From: an uncultured Methylocystaceae bacterium
Lineage (GTDB): Bacteria > Pseudomonadota > Alphaproteobacteria > Rhizobiales > Beijerinckiaceae
DNA length: 64,000 nt
Direction of reading: 5' to 3'
Assembly: GCA_903870245.1 (NCBI GenBank)
Contig: CAIQCB010000033.1
Coordinates: forward strand, 92,582 to 156,581
Shown: in pieces, positions 28,847 through 36,147 of the stretch
Numbering within the stretch: the first letter of the stretch is position 1
Layout of the letters: every line of letters begins with the position of its first letter
Program-made: the position numbers and the translations under genes
Notes under the pieces: generated by a model
Told to the model about the DNA's origin: nothing
Seen by the model: only the letters and a program-made list of their open reading frames with translations
Databases searched by the model: none

Positions 28847-30607
28847 ATGCGTGAGGATGACAATGAGTTCAGCATCCGTCCTGGCAAGGTTTTGAGCAGA
28901 GGTGGCGGCAAACCCAAGAGCTTCGTCAATGAGGTTCTGCTCGCCGCTAAAAAGGCTGGCGCCAAAACCTCAACACTGGGGCGCAGTGGCGGGATCATGC
29001 CAGGACGCTCAACCTTTGGAAGGGGACGCAACGCTTTCGGCCGATCGCGGCTGCAATCATCAGGAAGGCGCGTGACGGTCAAGAGCCGGATCGCCCGGCA
29101 TCAGGGCAAAGCTTTCCGCTCGGCCCCCATGGCTAATCACCTGTCCTATCTCAAACGCGATGGCGTCACCCGTGACGGCGAACGCGCCACCATGTTTGAC
29201 GCCAAGAGCGACCGGGCAGATGAGGGGGCGTTTGCGCAAAGGTGTGCTGAGGACCGTCACCACTTCCGCTTCATCATCTCACCGGAGGACGCCGCGGAGA
29301 TGGAGGATCTTCGCGCCTTCACCCGAGACCTTACTCAGCAGATGGAGAAGGATCTCGGGACAAGGCTCGACTGGGTGGCTGTCGATCATTGGAACACCGA
29401 CAACCCGCATATTCATCTTCTGGTCCGGGGCGTGGACGAGACCGGCGCCGATCTCGTCATCGCGCGCGATTATATCAGCGCCGGCATGCGCTCCCGCACC
29501 GAGGATCTTGTCGCCCTTGAACTTGGTCCCAAGCCAGAGCACGAGATCCGCGCCAGCCTAGAACGGGAGGCGACGGCTGACCGCTGGACGCGTCTTGATC
29601 GTGAGATCAAATCTCGCGCCGACGAGATGGGGCTGGTGGATATGAGGCCGGAGCAGCCTGGGCCGGAAGATCCCTTCATGCGCCGACAAATGATCAGACG
29701 ACTCCAATATCTCGAAACCATGGGACTTACCGTCACAGATGGCGCCGGTCAGTGGGTGTTGGGCGTTGAGACGGAGGAGCGGCTCCGAGATCTCGGACTG
29801 CGTGGCGACATCATCAAGACCATGCACCGGGCCCTGACTGAGAGGGGACTGGAGCGAGCATTTGAAGATTATGTCATCGAGTCTCCTGACAGAAACCCGC
29901 CGATTGTCGGCCGACTGGTCGCCACAGGTCTGCATGATGAACTTTCTGGCGAAGCCTATGCGATCATCGATGGTGTGGACGGGCGCGCGCACCACATTCG
30001 CTTCAAGGAGGTGGAAGCATTTGAGCACGCACCGAACTTTGGTGGCGTGGTTGAACTCCGGCGCTTTGGTGCCCCTGATGACCCTCACCCAACCCTTGTT
30101 CTCGCGAACCACTCCGATCTGGCTCTCGCTGCTCAGGTCAACGCCCCTGGGGCGACATGGCTTGATCACCGGCTGGTTGAGCGTGCACCGATGACCCTGG
30201 CGCATAATGGCTTTGGCGAAGAGGTTCGTCGCGCCTTGCGGGAGCGGACAGATTGTCTGGTCACACAGGGTCTCGCGCGTCGTGACGGCGGGCGCGTCTT
30301 CTTCCGCAAAGATCTTCTCGACACGCTGCGCAACCAGGAGTTGCAGAATATAGGCGAGCAGCTCGCGCAGGAGCGCGGGATGACCTTTAATCCGACGCCG
30401 TCTGGAGGTTCGGTGTCAGGAACCTACCGCGACGCCATCCGCCTCAGTTCGGGCCGGTTCGCCATGATCGACGACGGGCTTGGATTTCAGCTCGTGCCCT
30501 GGGCGGCATCGCTGGAGAAGTTCAAAGACCGACAGGTTTCCGGGATCGCGCGGAATGATGGTGGGATCGATTGGCGGCGGGAGCGGGAAAGGGGGGTGGG
30601 ACGATAA
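28847..30607 (+). CDS. VirD2-type relaxase / mobilisation nuclease with DUF3363
   Basis: A 586-residue DNA-nicking enzyme that initiates conjugative transfer. The metal-binding motif has D180, H181, H188 and H190 (in VDHWNTDNPHIHLLVRG). The N-terminal about 90 residues are basic and Gly/Arg-rich. The C-terminal half matches DUF3363, as in Tn4371-type RlxS relaxases. The start at 28847 gives the usual MREDDNEFxIRPGK N-terminus. It lies downstream of the palindrome cluster and box 3. Confidence 0.92.
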   Translation: MREDDNEFSIRPGKVLSRGGGKPKSFVNEVLLAAKKAGAKTSTLGRSGGIMPGRSTFGRGRNAFGRSRLQSSGRRVTVKSRIARHQGKAFRSAPMANHLSYLKRDGVTRDGERATMFDAKSDRADEGAFAQRCAEDRHHFRFIISPEDAAEMEDLRAFTRDLTQQMEKDLGTRLDWVAVDHWNTDNPHIHLLVRGVDETGADLVIARDYISAGMRSRTEDLVALELGPKPEHEIRASLEREATADRWTRLDREIKSRADEMGLVDMRPEQPGPEDPFMRRQMIRRLQYLETMGLTVTDGAGQWVLGVETEERLRDLGLRGDIIKTMHRALTERGLERAFEDYVIESPDRNPPIVGRLVATGLHDELSGEAYAIIDGVDGRAHHIRFKEVEAFEHAPNFGGVVELRRFGAPDDPHPTLVLANHSDLALAAQVNAPGATWLDHRLVERAPMTLAHNGFGEEVRRALRERTDCLVTQGLARRDGGRVFFRKDLLDTLRNQELQNIGEQLAQERGMTFNPTPSGGSVSGTYRDAIRLSSGRFAMIDDGLGFQLVPWAASLEKFKDRQVSGIARNDGGIDWRRERERGVGR

Positions 30608-30718
30608 ATAATTTGTATGTCAACAGCGTGAGAATCTGGTGATGATGGAGCGATCACCTTCATTCCAAATAACTAGGAATGTATTAAAACAAGGCATGGA
30701 CTCAATAGGAACATAGCC

Positions 30719-30976
30719 ATGCGCATAGCAGCAATTCTTGCTTCAGTCGTCGCGGTAATATTATCTGCTATTTGGTTGTTCAATAGACCTTCTCTAGAGG
30801 CAGCAATAGCATTGGCAACTTCATCAGCTTCTCTATTTGCTTCAATTACTTTTGTTGGCAAGTCTGTAACGGTCGACCAATCACAGAAAATATCTGGAGA
30901 ATCCATGGGAATTCAAGCGGGCCGTGATGTACACATTGATTCAAGTAGCAATGACCGCACAAGAGACAAGCAATGA
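30719..30976 (+). CDS. Small membrane-anchored protein with QAGRD motif (cargo)
   Basis: An 85-residue protein with two hydrophobic stretches (about 3-22 and 29-47) and a C-terminal GIQAGRDVHI segment. The same kind of motif occurs at the start of the next protein, whose ATG overlaps this stop by 4 bases, so the pair is coupled and possibly interacts. The ribosome binding site is AGGA. Base composition is clearly AT-richer than the flanking conjugation genes, indicating a separate origin. I do not recognise a family. Confidence 0.6.
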   Translation: MRIAAILASVVAVILSAIWLFNRPSLEAAIALATSSASLFASITFVGKSVTVDQSQKISGESMGIQAGRDVHIDSSSNDRTRDKQ

Positions 30977-31824
30977 TAGGTGATAAGCAGACTCAATCCG
31001 CCGAAGGAAGCGCCACTGCCCTTCAAGCTGGTCGAGATATTCATGTATATGGTTTATCGGCGAGCGATGTGTACGAGATCTGCGCGCTATGTCTTCGAGA
31101 AAATTTTCCAAAGTTAAAGGAAGAGGCGCTTCGTATTGCCGAAAATAATGTAAAGGACTTTGCTGAGATACTTCAAAAGCGACTTACTGATACATTTTCT
31201 TCAATTGCAATTGAAAAGCTAAAAGACCCAGATGTTCAGGCTGCAATTAATGATGCGGTGCAGGCGAGTGCTCGAAAGGGGATCAGCGCTAATCCGCAAG
31301 TCTTAACCACTCTTATTTCTGAGCGAGTTGCAAAAAACAGCGATGCTTTCAAGGATATCGTTTTATCAGAAGCTGTAAGAATTGTGCCCCGCTTAACTGC
31401 CCAACAGATAGCTCTTTTGTCTTTCGTGCATTTTGTCTGTTCAATGCGCTATCCCTCCTTGATATCCATCAAGGATTTAGAGCTCGTTGGGCAAGCTGCT
31501 CTTCGATTCTCTTCCGCTGGATTTGGATTATCGGACTCTCAAAAGCAACATCTTCAATATGCCGGAGTAGCGTCAGTGAATAACATACTTAGTGGCGACA
31601 TATTTGATATTCAGTGCAAAGAATATGCCCGCTTTGGCTTAGCAGGAGGCGTTGCATTTAAAGAGGAGTTAGCTCGTTATGCTCCATCATACTCACGGTT
31701 ACTAGAACAGTTTTCCCAAGAAAACTTGTTTGCCATCCATCTTACAAGCGTTGGCCAGGCCATAGCACTGGCTCACGCATCGAATTATAGCGGATCGATG
31801 GATTACTCAATTTGGATAAAGTAA
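30973..31824 (+). CDS. LPO_1073/Vpar_1526-like protein (cargo)
   Basis: A 283-residue soluble protein. The N-terminus has a polar, repeat-like QSAEGSATALQAGRDIHVYG followed by a helical domain (SDVYEICALCLRENFPKLKEEALRIAE), which resembles my recollection of the LPO_1073/Vpar_1526 family; the assignment is tentative. No catalytic motif or membrane segment is visible. It is AT-rich, coupled to the small membrane gene upstream, and sits between relaxase and traG. Function is unknown; a defence or exclusion role is only a guess. Confidence 0.6.
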   Translation: MIGDKQTQSAEGSATALQAGRDIHVYGLSASDVYEICALCLRENFPKLKEEALRIAENNVKDFAEILQKRLTDTFSSIAIEKLKDPDVQAAINDAVQASARKGISANPQVLTTLISERVAKNSDAFKDIVLSEAVRIVPRLTAQQIALLSFVHFVCSMRYPSLISIKDLELVGQAALRFSSAGFGLSDSQKQHLQYAGVASVNNILSGDIFDIQCKEYARFGLAGGVAFKEELARYAPSYSRLLEQFSQENLFAIHLTSVGQAIALAHASNYSGSMDYSIWIK

Positions 31825-31866
31825 TAACATAATTAATTGATGCAAAGCGGTCTTTAAAACGTGGTC

Positions 31867-31896
31867 TACGCTAATCTACGCTATCCTACGCTATCG
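31867..31896 (+). promoter_or_regulatory. TACGCTA box 4 (three 10-bp repeats), ahead of traG
   Basis: Three tandem units TACGCTAATC, TACGCTATCC and TACGCTATCG, identical over 30 bases to box 1 at 20911-20940 but on the opposite strand. It begins 118 bases upstream of the traG start. The match extends a few bases further downstream (TTTCTTTT). Confidence 0.6.
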
Positions 31897-31984
31897 TTTC
31901 TTTTCCTTCGATCCACATTTTTGCCCCTTGAGCAACCGGCGCCTTTCTCTATCTCCTTGAGGTTTCTGCCCATGGAGATAGGCC

Positions 31985-33985
31985 TTGCCCACCACCAAGA
32001 TCCATTGGGGTCAAATTCTTGTTGTTTTTGGAATCATATTTTTGTCGCTCTGCGCTGCGACGCAGTGGACAGCCTGGCGTTTAGGCTTTCAAGCGGAACT
32101 GGGGCTTCCCTGGTTTGAGCCTTTCAGAGGTTTTCCCCTCTACTCCCCGCTAATCTTCTTTTGGTGGTGGTATGCCTATGATGCCTATGCGCCGGATGTT
32201 TTCCTGGAAGGCGGGGCTATTGCCGCCTCAGGCGGCTTCATCTCGATTGGTGTTGCGATTGCAATCTCTGTCTGGCGTGCGCGCGAGGAAAGGGAAGCTG
32301 CGACCTATGGCTCCGCCCGCTGGGCGACAGCAAAAGAAATCAACTCAGCTCATCTGACGAAAGCCTCCGGCGTCATACTGGGTAAATTTGGCCCCGAGTA
32401 TCTGCGTCATGATGGGCCGGAACATGTTCTGTGCTTTGCTCCGACACGTTCAGGCAAGGGCGTCGGTCTGGTTGTGCCGTCCCTGCTCACCTGGCCTGGG
32501 TCGGCCATCGTTCATGACATCAAGGGCGAGAACTGGGCGCTCACCTCAAAATTCCGCGCAGGATTTGGTCACGTTCTGCTCTTTGACCCGACCAATCTCA
32601 AATCAAACGCCTACAACCCACTGTTAGAGATCCGTCGCGGCCCATCCGAGATCCGGGATGTTCAGAACATCGCTGATGTTTTGGTAGATCCGGAAGGTTC
32701 GCTTGATCGTCGTAACCATTGGGAGAAGACCAGCCATTCGCTTCTGGTTGGTGCCATTCTCCACGTTCTCTATGCCGAGGAGAACAAGAGCCTGGCGGGC
32801 GTCTCCAATTTTCTCTCAGACCCGACCCGGGACATTAAGCAGACGCTGGACCGCATGATGACGACCCCACATTTGGGGCCGAATATGCCTCATCCAGTGG
32901 TCGCTTCAGCCGCGCGCGAACTGAAGAACAAGTCAGATAATGAATGTTCCGGTGTTCTCTCGACGGCTATGTCCTTCCTGGGCCTCTACCGTGATCCAAT
33001 CGTCGCGGAAGTCACCTCCCGCTGCGATTGGCGAATTGCCGACATAACGTCGAGCGATCGACCCACGACCCTTTATATCGTTATTCCGCCCTCTGATATC
33101 AGCCGCACCAAACCCTTGATCCGACTCATGTTGAATCAGATCGGACGGCGGCTGACGGAAGATCTGGAGGCTAAGGACAAACGACATCGCCTCTTATTGA
33201 TGCTGGATGAGTTCCCGGCGCTTGGCCGCCTGGACTTCTTTGAAAGCGCACTCGCCTTCATGGCTGGCTATGGGATAAAGGCGTTTCTGATCGCCCAGTC
33301 TCTCAATCAGATCGAGAAGGCCTATGGCGCGAATAACTCGATCCTGGATAACTGTCATGTTCGGGTGAGCTTTGCGACCAATGACGAGCGCACCGCCAAA
33401 CGCGTATCAGATGCGCTCGGCATGGCGACAGAAATCCGCGCTATGAAAAACTACGCCGGTCATCGTCTCTCTCCCTGGCTTGGGCATTTGATGGTCTCGC
33501 GCTCTGAGACGGCGAGGCCCTTGCTGACACCGGGTGAGGTGATGCAGCTCCCACCAGACGATGAGATTGTCATGGTTGCGGGCACGCGCCCGATCCGAGC
33601 GAAGAAGGCGCGTTACTATCAGGATCTGAGTCTGATGGCGCGCATCCTGAAACCGGAAGACCCTGCAAAGCTGCCCTTCGGTGAAAGAGAAGAAGACTCT
33701 TGGCTTCAATGCCGGGCCGAGCCGCCGCCATTGAGCAAACCAACCAACAAGCCAGACCAGCAAAAGAATGAGAAACCCGATGACGGTGGACATGACCGTC
33801 AGCAGGAGTTCGATGAAGGCAGGCGGATCGATGAGAGGAATCCCGAGAATACTTCTCAAAACGAATTCGCCGCCATCACGGCAGATCAGGACAATACGGA
33901 GAGAAAATCCCGTGATCTCAATAATCAGATGAGATCAATCGCCCGGCAAAGCGATCTCGATCGGGATAATCCCTCAAATATATAG
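31985..33985 (+). CDS. traG: Conjugative coupling protein TraG/VirD4
   Basis: A 666-residue inner-membrane ATPase that hands the relaxase-DNA complex to the type IV secretion channel. Two N-terminal TM segments (about 11-30 and 52-95 region) precede Walker A (APTRSGKGVGL, 152-162) and a Walker B aspartate in LLLMLDEFPALG. The tail after about residue 560 is polar and disordered. The start is TTG at 31985 with GGAGA just upstream; an out-of-frame ATG at 31972 cannot be used. Confidence 0.93.
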   Translation: MPTTKIHWGQILVVFGIIFLSLCAATQWTAWRLGFQAELGLPWFEPFRGFPLYSPLIFFWWWYAYDAYAPDVFLEGGAIAASGGFISIGVAIAISVWRAREEREAATYGSARWATAKEINSAHLTKASGVILGKFGPEYLRHDGPEHVLCFAPTRSGKGVGLVVPSLLTWPGSAIVHDIKGENWALTSKFRAGFGHVLLFDPTNLKSNAYNPLLEIRRGPSEIRDVQNIADVLVDPEGSLDRRNHWEKTSHSLLVGAILHVLYAEENKSLAGVSNFLSDPTRDIKQTLDRMMTTPHLGPNMPHPVVASAARELKNKSDNECSGVLSTAMSFLGLYRDPIVAEVTSRCDWRIADITSSDRPTTLYIVIPPSDISRTKPLIRLMLNQIGRRLTEDLEAKDKRHRLLLMLDEFPALGRLDFFESALAFMAGYGIKAFLIAQSLNQIEKAYGANNSILDNCHVRVSFATNDERTAKRVSDALGMATEIRAMKNYAGHRLSPWLGHLMVSRSETARPLLTPGEVMQLPPDDEIVMVAGTRPIRAKKARYYQDLSLMARILKPEDPAKLPFGEREEDSWLQCRAEPPPLSKPTNKPDQQKNEKPDDGGHDRQQEFDEGRRIDERNPENTSQNEFAAITADQDNTERKSRDLNNQMRSIARQSDLDRDNPSNI

Positions 33986-33993
33986 GATGGATC

Positions 33994-34425
33994 ATGAAGG
34001 TAAGACTGAGCGTCTGGCTCAATCCAGATACGAGCGACGCGATTAATACGCTTGCTGCAAGAAATAAGCTGACCAAGTCGGCCATCGTGGAAACAGCTGT
34101 TTCATCACTTGTTTCGCCGGATCATCATGATCAGCGCGAAGCGGCCTTTTCACGCCGAATAGATCGTTTAACGCGCAAAATTGACCGCCTTGACCGAAAT
34201 ACCGTGATTTCAGCAGAGGCCATGGCGCTTTTTATCCATTTCTGGCTTTCGGCGACGCCGCCTATCCCGACAGAGGCGTTACCTTCTGCGAACGCCAAGG
34301 GACGCGAACGCTATGACAATTTCATCAAAACGCTGACACAGCGTCTACAACAGGGCAAATCACTTGTGCGCGAAATTCCAGAAGACATCGCTGCGACCGC
34401 CCAAAATGTTTCATTCAGGGAGTGA
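33994..34425 (+). CDS. CopG/ribbon-helix-helix family protein
   Basis: A 143-residue protein. The N-terminus (KVRLSVWLNPDTSDAINTLAARNKLTKSAIVETAV) is a ribbon-helix-helix DNA-binding motif, followed by a coiled-coil region (RRIDRLTRKIDRLDRN). It lies 8 bases after traG, the place where a CopG-type accessory protein is found on Tn4371-like elements. It may regulate transfer genes and is a candidate ligand for the TACGCTA boxes. Confidence 0.78.
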   Translation: MKVRLSVWLNPDTSDAINTLAARNKLTKSAIVETAVSSLVSPDHHDQREAAFSRRIDRLTRKIDRLDRNTVISAEAMALFIHFWLSATPPIPTEALPSANAKGRERYDNFIKTLTQRLQQGKSLVREIPEDIAATAQNVSFRE

Positions 34426-34470
34426 TTTTGGAGAAACACACAAAAAAGTTAATTGTCCACTTTTCTTATT

Positions 34471-34490
34471 CTACGCTATTGTACTACGAC
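34471..34490 (+). promoter_or_regulatory. TACGCTA box 5, ahead of the trb operon
   Basis: CTACGCTATTGTACTACGAC lies 91 bases before trbB. It differs from box 2 at one base over their shared 19 positions. A TTGTCC at 34453-34458 and TATTGT inside the box (34477-34482), 18 bases apart, would fit a -35/-10 pair, so the regulator could block the trb promoter directly. Confidence 0.55.
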
Positions 34491-34581
34491 GCCGTTTGAC
34501 GGATTGAATTCTCGTTTTTTGTCGTTCTTCCTGACGTGGAAGATTGATCTCATCTGTTGATCAATCATTCCAGGATGGAAT

Positions 34582-35550
34582 GTGACGCAACAATTATCCG
34601 GACAAGAAACTCTTTCTCGCAGTGCGCGCATGCTGCGCACGGCGCTGGGTTCAGCTATCGCCACCTATCTCGAAGACGACCAGATCGTTGAGGTGATGCT
34701 CAACCCGGATGGTCGTCTTTGGGTTGATCGTCTCAAGGGTGGATTGGCGGAAACCTCCGAGACGATCTCAGCGCATGATGGTGAGCGAATTATCCGCCTG
34801 GTCGCCCATCATGTCGGTGCAGAGGTTCATGAGCGCGCGCCGCGGATTTCTGCGGAACTCCCTGAGACGGGTGAGCGCTTTGAAGGGTTACTGCCGCCGG
34901 TGGTTGCGGCGCCGACTTTCGCCATTCGCAAGCCCGCCGTCGCTGTCTTCACGCTCGATCAATATGTCTCAAGCCGGATCATGACCAAGGCGCAGGCGAA
35001 GAGCCTGCGTTTAGCCGTCGAGAACCGGTTGAACATTCTGGTCGCGGGTGGGACCTCAACCGGCAAGACCACGCTCACCAATGCGCTGCTGGCTGAAGTC
35101 GCCAAGACCTCAGACCGCGTCGTTCTGATCGAAGATACCCGTGAGCTGCAGTGTCAGGCGCAAAATCTAGTTTCGCTGCGAACCAAAGAAGGCGTGTCGA
35201 CGCTGACAGATCTGGTGCGGGCCTCATTACGACTGCGTCCTGACCGTATTCCGATTGGCGAAGTGCGTGGCCCCGAAGCGCTCGATCTTCTGAAAGCCTG
35301 GGGCACAGGCCATCCCGGCGGCGTCGGCACCATTCACGCCGGTTCAGGACTAGGCGCGCTGAGGCGGCTTGAACAGCTGATCCAGGAAGCCGTCGTCACC
35401 GTGCCGCGCGCTCTGATTTCCGAAACCATCAACATCATCGCCGTTCTTTCGGGCCGAGGCTCTGAGCGGCGGTTGAAAGAGCTCGTCCAGGTCCACGGCC
35501 TCGACGCGAACGGCGATTATCGCCTCACCAACTTTGGAGAGAATAAGTGA
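34582..35550 (+). CDS. trbB: Conjugal transfer ATPase TrbB (VirB11-like)
   Basis: A 322-residue hexameric traffic ATPase of the type IV secretion system. Walker [10 protein letters not shown] is at 156-164, followed by [11 protein letters not shown] and the [12 protein letters not shown]alker B region. The start is GTG with AGGATGGAA upstream. It opens the trb operon; its stop overlaps the trbC start by 4 bases. Confidence 0.95.
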   Translation: MTQQLSGQETLSRSARMLRTALGSAIATYLEDDQIVEVMLNPDGRLWVDRLKGGLAETSETISAHDGERIIRLVAHHVGAEVHERAPRISAELPETGERFEGLLPPVVAAPTFAIRKPAVAVFTLDQYVSSRIMTKAQAKSLRLAVENRLNILVAGGTSTGKTTLTNALLAEVAKTSDRVVLIEDTRELQCQAQNLVSLRTKEGVSTLTDLVRASLRLRPDRIPIGEVRGPEALDLLKAWGTGHPGGVGTIHAGSGLGALRRLEQLIQEAVVTVPRALISETINIIAVLSGRGSERRLKELVQVHGLDANGDYRLTNFGENK

Positions 35551-35861
35551 AGCAAAATACATATATCATCCGTCTGAGCTTTATCGCGCTGGCGTCGGTT
35601 TTATCGGCCCCAGCCTTTGCGGCAGGATCGAACATGCCCTGGGAGCAACCGCTCAACCAGGTGCTGCAATCGGTTGAAGGCCCGGTCGCCAAGATCGTCG
35701 CGGTGATCATCATCATTGTGACGGGTCTGACGCTGGCCTTTGGCGACACCTCAGGCGGATTCCGCCGTCTGATCCAGATCGTCTTCGGCCTGTCGATCGC
35801 ATTCGCCGCGTCGAGCTTCTTTCTGTCCTTCTTCTCCTTTGGCGGCGGGGCGCTGATCTGA
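35547..35861 (+). CDS. trbC: Conjugal pilin TrbC (VirB2-like)
   Basis: A 104-residue pilin precursor. A signal peptide (1-25, ending APAFAAG) is followed by two hydrophobic helices (about 46-65 and 74-98). Precursors of this family are trimmed and cyclised by TraF, encoded at 26887. GTG start overlapping trbB; the stop overlaps trbD by 1 base. Confidence 0.93.
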   Translation: MKQNTYIIRLSFIALASVLSAPAFAAGSNMPWEQPLNQVLQSVEGPVAKIVAVIIIIVTGLTLAFGDTSGGFRRLIQIVFGLSIAFAASSFFLSFFSFGGGALI

Positions 35862-36136
35862 TGGACGGCGCATCACTCGACTTTGTTCCGGGCTTTGTCG
35901 CGCCAGTGCATCGATCCTTGTCAGAACCGATCCTGCTCGGCGGCGCGCCCCGCGCCATCGCCATTGTGAACGGGACGCTCGCTGCAGCTCTGGGCCTAGG
36001 CCTGCGGCTTTGGCTGGCCGGCCTTGTTTTCTGGCTGGTTGGCCATGGTGTCGCGGTTTGGGCCGCGAAGCGTGATCCGCTTTTTGTCGATGTGGTGCGC
36101 CGGCATCTGCGCATCCCTGCGCATCTCAGCATTTGA
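35861..36136 (+). CDS. trbD: Conjugal transfer protein TrbD (VirB3-like)
   Basis: A 91-residue inner-membrane protein with a hydrophobic pair near 31-64 and the family-typical start FVPGFVAPVHRSLSEPILLGG. It acts with TrbC and TrbE in pilus biogenesis. Confidence 0.92.
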   Translation: MDGASLDFVPGFVAPVHRSLSEPILLGGAPRAIAIVNGTLAAALGLGLRLWLAGLVFWLVGHGVAVWAAKRDPLFVDVVRRHLRIPAHLSI

Positions 36137-36147
36137 GGTTTAGCCCT

